In this document: positions 17,364-25,654 of the stretch, in pieces
Numbering within the stretch: the stretch's first letter is position 1
How the letters are laid out: each line of letters opens with the position of its first letter
Assembly (NCBI GenBank): GCA_016124975.1
Contig: WGMP01000023.1
Location: 1 to 64,000, forward strand
DNA: 64,000 nucleotides
Source of the DNA: Phycisphaera sp.
Lineage (GTDB): Bacteria > Planctomycetota > Phycisphaerae > Phycisphaerales > SM1A02
Direction of reading: 5' to 3'
Position numbers and translations under genes: made by a program
Notes under the pieces: generated by a model
What the model was told of the DNA's origin: nothing
The model's input: only the letters and a program-made list of their open reading frames with translations
Database searches by the model: none

Positions 17364-17369
17364 AAGATA
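17364..17369 (-). promoter_or_regulatory. -10 element seven bases before ATG
   Basis: Complement reads TATCTT, then CCCTCCG and the ATG at 17356. The pyrimidine-rich spacer cannot act as a Shine-Dalgarno. Confidence 0.5.
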
Positions 17370-17431
17370 CGCCAACGGCTCCGCGCACGATGCATCAAGC
17401 GCGGCCACGACGCGCGAGTCGACCGATCGGC

Positions 17432-17437
17432 TACCTT
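17432..17437 (+). promoter_or_regulatory. -10 element seven bases before ATG
   Basis: GGCTACCTT, with TACCTT at 17432-17437, then TCGCGCC and the ATG at 17445. No Shine-Dalgarno. Confidence 0.55.
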
Positions 17438-17444
17438 TCGCGCC

Positions 17445-18464
17445 ATGCAACCCCGACCGCGCTGCGATCACACGAGCCCTCGCGATGGCGCCCGGCGCCT
17501 CGCGGCTGTCCGCTGCGGGTCGATCGTTCTGGCGGCGGGCGCGCTTGCGGCGTGCGCGAGCGGCGGCGCGGCGCGGGCGCCGCGGGAGGCCGACGCGCCG
17601 CCTGCGAATCCGGCGCAGGCGCAGCAGCGCTCTTCCGCGCGCAGCGACCTCGTCGCCATTGTCGATGGCGCGGCGATCGAGTGGAGCGCGCTGCGCGCGC
17701 CGATCGTGGAGGCCGCAGGCTCGACGGTCCTTCGTGACGCCGTGCTCGACGCGCGGCTGGCGCGGCGGCTTGCCGCGGACGGAAGGTCGGTGACGACGGA
17801 CATGGTCGACCGCGAACGCGAGCTCTTGCTCGACACGCTCAGCGCGGATCGCGTGCGGGCGCTCGACCTGCTGGCCGAGCTTCGCGCGCGTCAGGGGCTC
17901 GGCCCTTCGCGATTCGAGGCGCTCGTGCGCCGAAACGCGGGGCTGCGCGCCCTCGTCGAGCGCTCGGTCGAGATCGACGACGCGGGAGTGGCCAGCATCT
18001 ACGACATGCGGCACGGGCCGAAGCGCGTGGCACGCGTGGCGGTGCTCGCATCGCTCTCCGAGGCGGAGCGGTTCCGCGCCGATCTTGCGGCGGGCGGAAG
18101 CACGGGCGGGTTCGCGCGTCTTGCGGTCGAGCGCTCGCTCGACGAAAGCGCAGCGCGCGGCGGGCTTCTTTCGCCGATCGCGCGGCGCGATCCGAGCTAT
18201 CCAGAGAGCCTGCGCGCCGCGATCTATGCGACGAAGGTCGGCGCCGTGTCGGAACCCGTGCTCGACGGAGCGCGCTTCTTCGTCGTCGAGGTGCTCGAGG
18301 AACGGGAAGGCGACGGAACAGATCCGGCCGCTGCGCGCGCCGAGTGCGAGCGCTACCTGCGGCTCTCACGCGAGCGGCTCCTGATGGACGCGCTTGCGCG
18401 CGAGCTCTCGTCGCTCGACGGCGTCACCGTATTCGACCGCGCGTTCGACGCGGGGCGCCCGTGA
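17445..18464 (+). CDS. Lipoprotein with PpiC/SurA-like peptidyl-prolyl isomerase region
   Basis: A 339-residue lipoprotein: the signal (residues 20-37) ends in the lipobox LAAC. Residues 65-170 resemble the helical chaperone part of SurA/PrsA-type proteins (AIVDGAAIEWSALR, then LDARLARRLAADGRSVTTDM). Residues 185-290 look like a parvulin domain (VARVAVLASLSEAERFR, ESAARGGLLSPIARRDPSYP, KVGAVSEPVLDGARFFVVEV). Such proteins help fold envelope proteins. No genes of a shared transcript flank it. The isomerase call rests on pattern, as the active-site residues are not clearly conserved. Confidence 0.65.
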   Translation: MQPRPRCDHTSPRDGARRLAAVRCGSIVLAAGALAACASGGAARAPREADAPPANPAQAQQRSSARSDLVAIVDGAAIEWSALRAPIVEAAGSTVLRDAVLDARLARRLAADGRSVTTDMVDRERELLLDTLSADRVRALDLLAELRARQGLGPSRFEALVRRNAGLRALVERSVEIDDAGVASIYDMRHGPKRVARVAVLASLSEAERFRADLAAGGSTGGFARLAVERSLDESAARGGLLSPIARRDPSYPESLRAAIYATKVGAVSEPVLDGARFFVVEVLEEREGDGTDPAAARAECERYLRLSRERLLMDALARELSSLDGVTVFDRAFDAGRP

Positions 18465-18870
18465 GTCTTCGGAAGGCGTGCGTTGTCGGTTCCGCGGACT
18501 GAAGTCTGCGGAACGCAAGCCGTCGGAGTCGACGGCTGACATCATCCGTTCCGCGGACTGAAGTCCACGGGCACCCCTGATTTTCGTGTCGCACGATTCA
18601 GATCGTCGGAGTCCCCAGCCAGGGGTGCCCGCATGCTTCAGCATGCGGAACGACACGCGTCGGAGTCGAAGGCTGACACCATCCGTTCCGCGGACTGAAG
18701 TCCACGGGCACCCGTGATTTGAGCGGTCGCCGCTGCGGCGGCTTCCTTTGGCGTGGATGACACGCGTCGGAGTCCCCAGCCAGGTCCAGGGGGCCCCAAG
18801 TGTTCGTGTCGCGCAGGTCCGCATGCCGTGCTGCGAACGATGCCGCGCGCACCGCGCGCGTGCGATCCAC
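18465..18870. repeat. Cluster of palindromic intergenic repeats
   Basis: No gene is present. The region is built from repeated hairpins: GTTCCGCGGACTGAAGTCTG at 18489 closes a 12-bp stem through 18514; 18519-18525 pairs with 18530-18536; the CCGCGGACTGAAGTCCACGG motif recurs at about 18551 and 18688; a CATGCTTCAGCATG palindrome lies near 18633-18646; and CGTCGGAGTCCCCAGCCAGG occurs twice, near 18605 and 18768. At about 18718 a copy of the TTTGAGCG hairpin element is embedded. Parts are in inverted orientation to each other, as in REP/BIME clusters. No transposase is nearby. Confidence 0.75.
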
Positions 18871-18876
18871 TACACT
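18871..18876 (+). promoter_or_regulatory. -10 element six bases before ATG
   Basis: TACACT then CGCCGC and the ATG at 18883 of the HIT-nadC-birA operon. No Shine-Dalgarno and no obvious -35. Confidence 0.6.
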
Positions 18877-18882
18877 CGCCGC

Positions 18883-19293
18883 ATGACGATCTTCGCGAAG
18901 ATCCTGCGCGGCGAGATTCCGTGCCACCGCGTCTACGAGGACGAGCACGTCCTCGCGTTCCTCGACATCGGGCCGTTGTCCGACGGCCACCTGCTCGTCA
19001 TCCCCAAGGAGGCGAAGGCGCACATCCATGAGCTTTCCGACGACAGCGCCGCTGCGATCGGCCGCGTGCTGCCGCGCCTCGCGCGCGCCGTGATGGCTGT
19101 CACGGGTGCGACGGCCTACAACATCCTGCAGAACAACGGCGCCGCCGCGCACCAGGCCGTGATGCATGTGCACTTCCACATCATTCCGAAGCTCGGATCC
19201 GCTGGGCTTGGCGTCGGTTGGAACGCAGGATCGCTCGATGCGGCGCGCGCGGCGGAGCTCGTGAAGTCCATGCAGGCCGCGCTTTCCCGATGA
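18883..19293 (+). CDS. HIT family nucleotide-binding hydrolase
   Basis: A 136-residue histidine-triad protein: the catalytic motif is MHVHFHIIPK near residue 88-97, preceded by the family stretch EDEHVLAFLDIGPLSDGHLL. HIT hydrolases cleave nucleoside phosphoramidates and similar adenylylated compounds. It is the first gene of a three-gene operon with nadC and birA, joined by ATGA overlaps. BirA makes an adenylated intermediate, so a scavenging role for HIT is conceivable but unproven. The start is fixed by the family N-terminus MTIFAKILRGEIP and by the -10 element that ends six bases before it. Confidence 0.9.
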   Translation: MTIFAKILRGEIPCHRVYEDEHVLAFLDIGPLSDGHLLVIPKEAKAHIHELSDDSAAAIGRVLPRLARAVMAVTGATAYNILQNNGAAAHQAVMHVHFHIIPKLGSAGLGVGWNAGSLDAARAAELVKSMQAALSR

Positions 19294-20270
19294 CGAACCC
19301 AAGCCGACGACCCGACTGGAACGCGCTGCCGCTTCCCGAGCTCTTCGACGCGCTCGCGCGCGCCGACGCGGAGCGCGCCATCGCCGCCGCCCTGGCCGAG
19401 GATCTCGGCGACGCAGGGGATGTGACGACCGCTGCGTGCTTCGGCGACGACGCCCGCGGCCGCGCCCGCATCGTCAGCCGCGCGGAGGGCGTCCTCGCGG
19501 GCGTGCGCGTGGCCGAGATGGTCGCCGCGCGCGCGGGGCTCTCGTTCCGCGTGCTCGTCGAGGACGGGTCGCCGATCGGCCGAGGAACGCCCGTCGCGGC
19601 GGTCGAGGGCCCGCTTCGCGCGCTGCTGTCGCACGAGCGAACGATGCTCAACTTCCTGACGCTGCTCTCGGGAAACGCCACGCTTGCGGCGCAGTTCGTC
19701 GCCGCCGTGCGGGGCACGCGCGCGCGGATCTGCGACACGCGCAAGACGGTTCCCGGCCTGCGCACGCTGCAGAAGTACGCCACGCGCTGCGGGGGCGCCA
19801 CGCTGCATCGCATAGGCCTCTTCGACGGCGTGATCCTGAAGGACAACCACCTCGCCGCCTTCGCGGGCATCTCGCTGGCCGGCCGCGTGCGCGCGGCGGC
19901 CGAGCGGGCGCGGTCGCTCGCGCCCGTCGCGTTCATCGAGTGCGAGGTCGACGATCTCTCGCAGCTCGACGCGCTCCTCTCGCTTGAACGCGGCGTGCTC
20001 GACCTGATCCTCCTCGACAACATGGATGCGGGCATGCTCACCGAGGCCGTGCGTCGGCGCGACCGCGCGCAGGCTGCGGTCGAGCTCGAGGCCTCGGGCG
20101 GCGTGCGCCTCGACACGGTGCGGCGCATCGCGTCGAGCGGCGTGGAGCGCATCTCGGTGGGCGCGATCACGCACTCGGCGGGCGCGCTCGATCTCGGGCT
20201 CGATCTCGAGATCGATGTTCCCGCGATAGATGTTCCCCCGATCGATGTTCCACGGGACCATCCCCGATGA
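19290..20270 (+). CDS. nadC: Nicotinate-nucleotide pyrophosphorylase (carboxylating) NadC
   Basis: A 326-residue quinolinate phosphoribosyltransferase, which converts quinolinate and PRPP to nicotinate mononucleotide in NAD synthesis. Motifs are LSHERTMLNFLTLLSGNAT, CDTRKTVPGLRTLQKYA, HRIGLFDGVILKDNHLAAF and the C-terminal ASGGVRLDTVRRIASSGVER with GAITHS. The ATG overlaps the HIT stop (ATGA). The partner nadA lies 11 kb away at 31054. The last 20 residues carry an odd triple IDVP repeat encoded by three tandem 15-bp units (20211-20255), beyond the normal end of the fold; this looks like a recent tandem duplication at the 3' end. Confidence 0.95.
   Translation: MTNPSRRPDWNALPLPELFDALARADAERAIAAALAEDLGDAGDVTTAACFGDDARGRARIVSRAEGVLAGVRVAEMVAARAGLSFRVLVEDGSPIGRGTPVAAVEGPLRALLSHERTMLNFLTLLSGNATLAAQFVAAVRGTRARICDTRKTVPGLRTLQKYATRCGGATLHRIGLFDGVILKDNHLAAFAGISLAGRVRAAAERARSLAPVAFIECEVDDLSQLDALLSLERGVLDLILLDNMDAGMLTEAVRRRDRAQAAVELEASGGVRLDTVRRIASSGVERISVGAITHSAGALDLGLDLEIDVPAIDVPPIDVPRDHPR
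20211..20255 (+). repeat. Three tandem 15-bp units in the nadC 3' end
   Basis: Units begin at 20211, 20226 and 20241, each close to ATCGATGTTCCCGCG. They encode IDVPA, IDVPP and IDVPR, keeping the frame. Confidence 0.8.
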
Positions 20271-21091
20271 CAGGCGCATGGCGCGCCTCGGTCGACGACT
20301 GGCGATGGCGCCTCGCGCACGGCTGCACGGGCCTCCGCTCGATCCACAGCGTTGTCGTGCTCGCAGAGACCGAGTCGACGCAGGACGCGCCCGAGACGCG
20401 CGCGGCAGCGGCGGGAACCCTCGTGACCGCATGGCGTCAGACCGCGGGGCGCGGCCGCTTCGGCAGGCACTGGGCCGACACGGGCGAGGAAGGCGTCGCG
20501 GCGAGCTTCGTGGTCGCCGCGCAGGCGCCCGAGCGGCTTGCGCTCATCGGCGCCGTGGCGGCCGCGGAGGCGTGCGCGTCGGTGCTCGACTCGCGCGCCG
20601 ATGAAGTCGGCATCAAATGGCCGAACGACACCGTCGTCGGCGGCAAGAAACTCGCGGGCGTGCTCGTCGAGCGGCGCGGCGACCTCGCCGTGATCGGGAT
20701 CGGCATCAATGTGGCGCAGCGCGCCTTCGCGGGCGACCTTGCCGCGCGCGCGACGAGCCTCGCGATCCTCGGCACGACGCCCGACCGCATGGATGTGCTG
20801 CTTGCGCTGATGCGCGCGCTCGATGACGCGCTCGACGCAAGCGACGCCCATCTCGCGGCGCGTTTCGCGCGGCGCGACGCGCTGCGCGGCACACGGGCCC
20901 TGTTCTCGACCCCCGAAGGCCCCGTCGAGGGCGAGGTCGTCTCGCTCGAACCGATGCGCGGGCTCGTCGTACGCACGGATTCAGGGGAACGGTTCCTGCC
21001 CGCCCTGACCACCAGCGTGGCAGAGTGGGGGGTGTTCCGCCGCGCGTCCGTCGATGGTCGCCTCAAGACGACCGACTCCGAGCGCCGATAG
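20267..21091 (+). CDS. birA: Biotin--[acetyl-CoA-carboxylase] ligase BirA, catalytic domain only
   Basis: A 274-residue biotin protein ligase. The motifs are ETESTQD, the biotinyl-AMP loop GRGRFGR, GIKWPNDTVVGGKKLAGVLV with the catalytic lysine region, and GIGINV. It attaches biotin to the carboxyl carrier protein of acetyl-CoA carboxylase. There is no N-terminal winged-helix repressor domain, so it should not regulate transcription. The ATG overlaps the nadC stop (ATGA). The C-terminal SH3-like domain is present (EGPVEGEVVSLEPMRGLVVR). Confidence 0.94.
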   Translation: MTGAWRASVDDWRWRLAHGCTGLRSIHSVVVLAETESTQDAPETRAAAAGTLVTAWRQTAGRGRFGRHWADTGEEGVAASFVVAAQAPERLALIGAVAAAEACASVLDSRADEVGIKWPNDTVVGGKKLAGVLVERRGDLAVIGIGINVAQRAFAGDLAARATSLAILGTTPDRMDVLLALMRALDDALDASDAHLAARFARRDALRGTRALFSTPEGPVEGEVVSLEPMRGLVVRTDSGERFLPALTTSVAEWGVFRRASVDGRLKTTDSERR

Positions 21092-21093
21092 CC

Positions 21094-21099
21094 GATTCT
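21094..21099 (+). promoter_or_regulatory. Possible -10 element eight bases before ATG
   Basis: GATTCT, then eight bases and the ATG at 21108. Weaker than the other examples; the gene could also be read from the birA transcript 16 bases upstream. Confidence 0.3.
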
Positions 21100-21107
21100 G
21101 AGCGTCC

Positions 21108-21809
21108 ATGATCGCGTTGACCGCCATCCTCCTCGCGTTGCAGGCGCCGCCTGCGGTTGCGCCTGTGAAGTCGGTGCAGGAGGGTTCGCCCGTACGCGAG
21201 GGTTCACCCGTGCGGCGGGTTGAGGCGACTGCGGCTGCGGGGCCGATGCGCGACCCACTCGTCCTCGTCGACCAAGGCCGCGAGGATGTTGGCGCGCTCG
21301 GCGCAAGCCTTCGCCTCGAAGGCGTCGACATGCGGCTTCCGACGGGATTCCAGCGCGTCTACCGCGTGCCTGGGCGCGACGACCTCCTGATGCGCGGCAA
21401 CGGCGCGCTCTTCGCGATCTTCCCCGAGAGCGTCTATCGCGCCACCCGCAACGGCCGCGTCGCGGTCGCGCCGCCAGGGACCGTGTATTCGATCGGTATG
21501 CCCGGCGTGCTGCACACGCAGCCCGTCGCGCCGCCGCAACCCGTCTTCGCGCCTGGGCAGTTCGATGGCCGCGTCGACGGCGCCGTCCGTGCGCAGGTCG
21601 ACGGCAGCGTGGCGCGGATCGACGCGCGCATCGACGGCCGACAGGCGGAGGAGACGGGTACACCCGCCGCGCCCGCCCGTGCCGCGTCGACGCGCACGCA
21701 GGCCGAGCCGCGTCGCGGCATCCTCTTCGACGAAGTGATTCCTGCGCCCGACGCTGCGAATCCGTACGCGCGGCTCAGGCTCGGTGCGCCGCGCGTCGAG
21801 CGCGAGTGA
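21108..21809 (+). CDS. Exported protein of unknown function
   Basis: A 233-residue protein with an N-terminal hydrophobic signal (IALTAILLALQAPPAVAP). Residues 50-135 form the most ordered part (GASLRLEGVDMRLPTGFQRV, YRVPGRDDLLMRGNGALFAI, VAVAPPGTVYSIG). After it come low-complexity stretches, including a DGRVDGAVRAQVDGSVARID repeat. No family was recognised. It follows birA by 16 bases and may be its last operon member. Confidence 0.6.
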   Translation: MIALTAILLALQAPPAVAPVKSVQEGSPVREGSPVRRVEATAAAGPMRDPLVLVDQGREDVGALGASLRLEGVDMRLPTGFQRVYRVPGRDDLLMRGNGALFAIFPESVYRATRNGRVAVAPPGTVYSIGMPGVLHTQPVAPPQPVFAPGQFDGRVDGAVRAQVDGSVARIDARIDGRQAEETGTPAAPARAASTRTQAEPRRGILFDEVIPAPDAANPYARLRLGAPRVERE

Positions 21810-21844
21810 GGCGGCGCGGGTCGCCGCGCGGGCCCATCCGCGCG

Positions 21845-22327
21845 TCACTCGCTCCAGCGACGGTCGCGCTTCTTCTCGCCTTCGCGCTTCTTTGCATCGA
21901 GACGGCGCTCCTTCGAGCCGCGCGTCGGCTTCGTGGCGCGGCGCACCTTCGGTCGCTTCGCGGCCATCGCGACGAGCGTCTTCAGCCGCACGAGGCACGC
22001 TTCGCGGTTGTCCGCCTGCGAGCGCGTCGAATGGTCCGCGATGAGGATCGCCTCGTCGTCGCCTTCGCCGACGAGATGCGACGCCGCGAGCGCGCGGAGC
22101 CTGTCCATCGCATCGGGGTGGAGGCCGTGCAGGTCGCGCAGGAAGACGCGCAGCTGCGCCTTCGTGCTCGTCTTGTTGACATGCTGCCCGCCGGGCCCGC
22201 CGCCGCGCGCGAAGGTGAAGACGAGCGCGCGCGGGTCGACCGCGCAGCCGCCGCCGAGGCGCACCGCGCCCGCGGGAAGCGCGGGCCTGCGCGGGGGCTC
22301 TGGCGATGGGCCGTTCGCTGGAAGCAT
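21845..22327 (-). CDS. arfB: Ribosome-rescue peptidyl-tRNA hydrolase ArfB
   Basis: A 160-residue protein with the release-factor catalytic motif GGQ in ARGGGPGGQHVNKTSTKAQL (residues 40-59) and a basic C-terminal tail (KKREGEKKRDRRW). ArfB hydrolyses peptidyl-tRNA on stalled ribosomes, with the tail entering the empty mRNA channel. It lacks the stop-codon recognition domain of RF1/RF2, which fits. It is the last gene of the minus-strand run from 25618 and starts 19 bases after the outer-membrane gene. Confidence 0.9.
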   Translation of the reverse strand: MLPANGPSPEPPRRPALPAGAVRLGGGCAVDPRALVFTFARGGGPGGQHVNKTSTKAQLRVFLRDLHGLHPDAMDRLRALAASHLVGEGDDEAILIADHSTRSQADNREACLVRLKTLVAMAAKRPKVRRATKPTRGSKERRLDAKKREGEKKRDRRWSE

Positions 22328-22346
22328 GGTTTCCGTTCTTCGCGCG

Positions 22347-23213
22347 TCAGAACTCGATGTGGATGCCGCCGCGGATGCCCTGCAGGCTTCCCTCGAGCGT
22401 CATGTCCTCGCCCTCGAAGCCGCCGCCCGAGTAGCGGTAGCCGAAGTAGGCCGCGACATGCTCGCTGAAGTGGGCGCGGATGTCCGCCTCGATGCGCGCA
22501 CCGACGCCGAAGTCGCCTCCGCCGAGCGGCAGGTGCGCGCCGAGCGCGGCCTTCGCGCCGAGGTCGATGCGGCGGATGAGCGGCATGCTCGGCTTCGTGT
22601 CGAACGAGAGGCGGAAGCCGACTCCGACGGCGAGGCTCGCGAAGGTCTCGTTCGCATCGGTCGAGAGGCCCGTGTCGAGGTTTGCGAGCGTGCGCTCGAA
22701 CTGGTTGAGGTCCGCCGACACGAGCGCGAACACGGCGAGGTCCGTCGCGTTCGCGGCGGGCTTCCAGCCGTCGCGCGCGTCGCTCCACGGCGTCGGTCGC
22801 TCCGCGAGCGGGCGGTAGAAGTCGTAGGTGACCTCAGCGCCGACCGACCACCACGAGAAGTCCGCCGTGAAGGCGTCGCCCGCGTCGACCGCGAGGCCGC
22901 CGAGCTCGAAGGCCGCGTCGGCAGCGCCGCCGCCGTCGGTCGCGAAGGCGAAGCCGCGCAGCGCGACTTCGAGGCGGTCGCGTCGCAGCGCGAGCGCACC
23001 CGCGAAGCTCGGCTCCGAGTCGTGGAGGTCGGGCGTGCGGACATCGACATCGGCGGGGCCGTCGGTGAACTCGCCCTCGAGGCGCGGGAACCACGCCTCG
23101 AGCGAGAGCGAGAGCCTGAAGGGCTCGGGTTCGCCGAGGGGCGCCTCGGAGAGCGCTGGGTTGGCTGCGAACGCGGATGCGGCGAGAAGCGATGAGGCGA
23201 GCACGGCGGGCAT
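22347..23213 (-). CDS. Outer-membrane beta-barrel-like protein
   Basis: A 288-residue protein with a signal peptide (residues 1-17, LASSLLAASAFA) and alternating hydrophobic strands with many aromatic ends (LSLSLEAWFPRLEGEF, AALGAHLPLGGGDFGVGARI, VAAYFGYRYSGGG). It ends in Phe, the usual outer-membrane assembly signal. No specific family was recognised. Its -10 element (complement of 23220-23225) begins directly at the base after the stop codon of the phosphoesterase upstream, so it can be transcribed separately from that gene. Confidence 0.65.
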   Translation of the reverse strand: MPAVLASSLLAASAFAANPALSEAPLGEPEPFRLSLSLEAWFPRLEGEFTDGPADVDVRTPDLHDSEPSFAGALALRRDRLEVALRGFAFATDGGGAADAAFELGGLAVDAGDAFTADFSWWSVGAEVTYDFYRPLAERPTPWSDARDGWKPAANATDLAVFALVSADLNQFERTLANLDTGLSTDANETFASLAVGVGFRLSFDTKPSMPLIRRIDLGAKAALGAHLPLGGGDFGVGARIEADIRAHFSEHVAAYFGYRYSGGGFEGEDMTLEGSLQGIRGGIHIEF

Positions 23214-23219
23214 TCGCGC

Positions 23220-23225
23220 AGCGTA
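23220..23225 (-). promoter_or_regulatory. -10 element six bases before ATG
   Basis: Complement TACGCT, spacer GCGCGA, then the ATG at 23213. It directly follows the TGA of the gene at 23226, so the whole promoter core lies in the upstream gene's 3' end. Confidence 0.6.
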
Positions 23226-24095
23226 TCAGCGCGCGCGCATCTCGATGACCGCGATCTCGGGCGGGCAGTTCACGCGAAGCGGGAACCACGCGCCCACGCC
23301 GTTCGTGACATAGAGGTGGCAGTCGCCCTGCTGGTAGTGGCCCGCGCTGAGCCGCTGCGTGAAGACGAGGTTGTGGCGGCGGTTCGCGCGCCGCGCCACC
23401 TGCCCGCCGTGGGTGTGGCCCGAGAGCGTGAGCGGGATCTCACGGTCGACCGCGCCGACGAACGCCTTCGGGTTGTGCGCGAGAAGGAGGTCCGAGCGCG
23501 CCATGCCGCAGCGGCGTAGGCGCTCGATGCAGCCTGGGATCGACTTCGACCAGTCGATTCCAGCGACGAGGAGACCGTTGCGGCCGCCCGCGCGGACCGA
23601 CTCGTCTGTGAGCGGGATGAGCCCCGCGTCGCGCGCTCCGCGCACGATCGAGCGCGGGTGGTCGAGGTGGTCGTGGTTTCCGAGCACGACGAAGACGCCG
23701 AGCGAGGCCTTGAGGAGCGAGAGATGCTCGAAGAGAAGCGGCGACTCGTCGGCGGAGAGGTCGACGAGGTCGCCCGTGATGGCGATGAGGTCGGGCCGCA
23801 CCGCCCGCACGGCGTCGACCGCCTGCATGAGGCGCTCGGGGCCGAGCAGGTGGCCAAAGTGGATGTCGGAGAGGTGGGCGATGCGCAGGCCGTCGAAGGC
23901 CTTCGGCCAGTTCGCGCTTGCGAGCGTGCGCTCTGCGATCTCGATCGGCTGCACGATGTGCCGCGCGCGGAGCCTGCCGCCGAGGAGCGCGTCTGGGAAC
24001 TTCGTCACGATCGCGTTGCGCACGGACGCGGTGTGGTAGCTGATCGAGCGGCGCCGCTTCGATGGCTGCGCGGGCTTTGCTGCGTCGTCGCTCAT
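23226..24095 (-). CDS. Calcineurin-like metallophosphoesterase
   Basis: A 289-residue phosphoesterase with the binuclear metal-site motifs in order: LSDIHFG (DxH, near residue 73), ITGDLVD (GDxxD), VLGNHDH (GNHD) and LSGHTHGGQ (GHxH). The layout matches the YkuE/YaeI group, some of which act on UDP-diacylglucosamine or other lipid-linked phosphates. There is no clear signal peptide or membrane helix. The ATG overlaps the decarboxylase stop (ATGA). The substrate is not predictable from context. Confidence 0.88.
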   Translation of the reverse strand: MSDDAAKPAQPSKRRRSISYHTASVRNAIVTKFPDALLGGRLRARHIVQPIEIAERTLASANWPKAFDGLRIAHLSDIHFGHLLGPERLMQAVDAVRAVRPDLIAITGDLVDLSADESPLLFEHLSLLKASLGVFVVLGNHDHLDHPRSIVRGARDAGLIPLTDESVRAGGRNGLLVAGIDWSKSIPGCIERLRRCGMARSDLLLAHNPKAFVGAVDREIPLTLSGHTHGGQVARRANRRHNLVFTQRLSAGHYQQGDCHLYVTNGVGAWFPLRVNCPPEIAVIEMRAR

Positions 24096-25618
24096 GGGCG
24101 CGTGGCCTCCGCGAGAAGGAGTTCCGTGAACGCCTCGACATGCGCGGGCGTCGTCGCGAGCGCGCCGATCGAGACGCGCAGGACGAGCCTGCCGTGGAAG
24201 CGGCAGTGCGACACGAAGAAGCGGCCGTCGCGGTTGACGGCGTCGATGAGCCGCTGCGTATGCGCGTCGCCCGAGCGGTGCGCGACGGCGACAAGGTTGA
24301 GCGCCGGCTCGACCACGAGCTCGAGCGACGGATGCGCGCGCACGCGCGCGGCGAGCGCCTGCGCCATCGCCACATGCGAACGGATGAGCGCGCGCAGCCC
24401 CTCGAGGCCGTAGGAGCGCAGCACGAACCAGAGCTTCAGCGCGCGGAAGCGCCGCCCGAGCGGGACCTGCCAGTCGCGGTAGTCGATCACCTTGCCGGAC
24501 TCGGTGGCGGCGTTGCGGAGATACTCGGGCAGCACGCTCAGCGCGCGGACGAGCGCCGCGCGGTCGGCGACCCAGAGCACATCGCAGTCGAAGTTGACGG
24601 GCATCCACTTGTGCGGGTTGAAGCACCAGCTGTCCGCGTGCGCGGCGCCCGCGTTCACGAAGCGGAACTCCTCGCAGAGCGCGGCGGTCCCGCTCATCGC
24701 GGCGTCGACATGGAGCCAGAGGTTTTCCGTACGGCAGACTTCCGCGATCTCGTCGACGGGGTCGATCGCGTTCACGCCCGTCGTGCCCACGGTCGCCGAG
24801 ACGAACGCGGGGAGGTGGCCGAGCGCGCGGTCGCGCGCGACTTCCGCTGCGAGGAGATCGACGCGCATGCGGCCCGCCGCGTCGACGGGGACGAGCCGCA
24901 CGAACTCGCGGCCGATGCCCGCGATGCGCGCCGACTTCTCGATCGACGAGTGCGCCTGGTCGCTCGTGTAGCAGACGACCGCGCGCGCGCCTTGGCCGAG
25001 GCCGTGCGCGTCGCTCGCGAAGCCCGTGGCGCGCTCGCGGGCCGCGACGATGGCCACGAGCGCCGCGGAGCTCGCTGTGTCCTGCAGCGCGCCGCCGCCC
25101 GCGGAGGTCGAGAGGAAGCGCTCGGGAAGCCCCATCGCGTGGACGAGCCAGTCGAGGACATGCGTCTCGACCTCGGTGCATGCGGGGCTCGTCGACCAGA
25201 GCATGCCCTGCACGCCGAGGCCTGCGCTTGCGAGCTCGCCGAGGATCGACTCGTAGCTCGAGTTCGCGGGGAAGTAGGCGAACCATCCGGGGTGCTGCCA
25301 GTGGACGACGCCTCGCATGACGATTTCATCAAGGTCCGCGAGGATGCGCGCGATCGGCTCGCCCGACTCGGGCGCGCGCGCGGGAAGCCGCGCGCGGATC
25401 GCGCCGGGCGGCGGCAACTCGACCACGCGCCGTGTGGCGATGCCCTCGCGGTAGTCTGCGATCCAATCGATGAGGGCGTGCCCCGCCTTGCGGAAGGTGT
25501 CGGCGTCGATCGCGCCCTGCCGTCCCCCGAACGGGGACTCGATGGGGCGCACCTCCGCAGAGGGCGGCGCAGAAACTGCTTCGGCGGTCGAGGGATCGTG
25601 GACGCGAGGCGCGGACAT
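24092..25618 (-). CDS. Pyridoxal-phosphate group II amino-acid decarboxylase
   Basis: A 508-residue PLP enzyme of the aromatic-L-amino-acid/glutamate decarboxylase superfamily. Landmarks are HWQHPGWFAYFPANSSYESI, TSPACTEVETHVLDWL, TSAGGGALQDTASSAALVAI, the substrate-binding YTSDQAHSSIEKSARIAGIG, LHVDAAMSGTAALC and the PLP-lysine motif FNPHKWMPVNFDC. The HPGWFAY and HKW features resemble DOPA/tryptophan decarboxylases more than GadB. Start MSAPRVHDP at 25618 is set by the -10 element seven bases upstream. It heads the minus-strand run that ends at arfB. Confidence 0.92.
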   Translation of the reverse strand: MSAPRVHDPSTAEAVSAPPSAEVRPIESPFGGRQGAIDADTFRKAGHALIDWIADYREGIATRRVVELPPPGAIRARLPARAPESGEPIARILADLDEIVMRGVVHWQHPGWFAYFPANSSYESILGELASAGLGVQGMLWSTSPACTEVETHVLDWLVHAMGLPERFLSTSAGGGALQDTASSAALVAIVAARERATGFASDAHGLGQGARAVVCYTSDQAHSSIEKSARIAGIGREFVRLVPVDAAGRMRVDLLAAEVARDRALGHLPAFVSATVGTTGVNAIDPVDEIAEVCRTENLWLHVDAAMSGTAALCEEFRFVNAGAAHADSWCFNPHKWMPVNFDCDVLWVADRAALVRALSVLPEYLRNAATESGKVIDYRDWQVPLGRRFRALKLWFVLRSYGLEGLRALIRSHVAMAQALAARVRAHPSLELVVEPALNLVAVAHRSGDAHTQRLIDAVNRDGRFFVSHCRFHGRLVLRVSIGALATTPAHVEAFTELLLAEATRP

Positions 25619-25625
25619 GAAGGAA

Positions 25626-25648
25626 AGCGTAGCCCCTTCGGGTAGCAT
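25626..25648. promoter_or_regulatory. Divergent pair of -10 elements
   Basis: The complement of 25626-25631 is TACGCT (in GGGCTACGCT), seven bases from the decarboxylase ATG. TAGCAT at 25643-25648 on the plus strand is six bases from the acetyltransferase GTG. The two cores are 11 bases apart, so the polymerases must exclude each other. Confidence 0.6.
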
Positions 25649-25654
25649 CGTCGC

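Noticed and set aside
24096-24130. Separate promoter for the phosphoesterase gene
   Set aside because: Its ATG overlaps the decarboxylase stop in ATGA, and no TAnnnT box is at the right distance. Translation coupling is the simpler reading.
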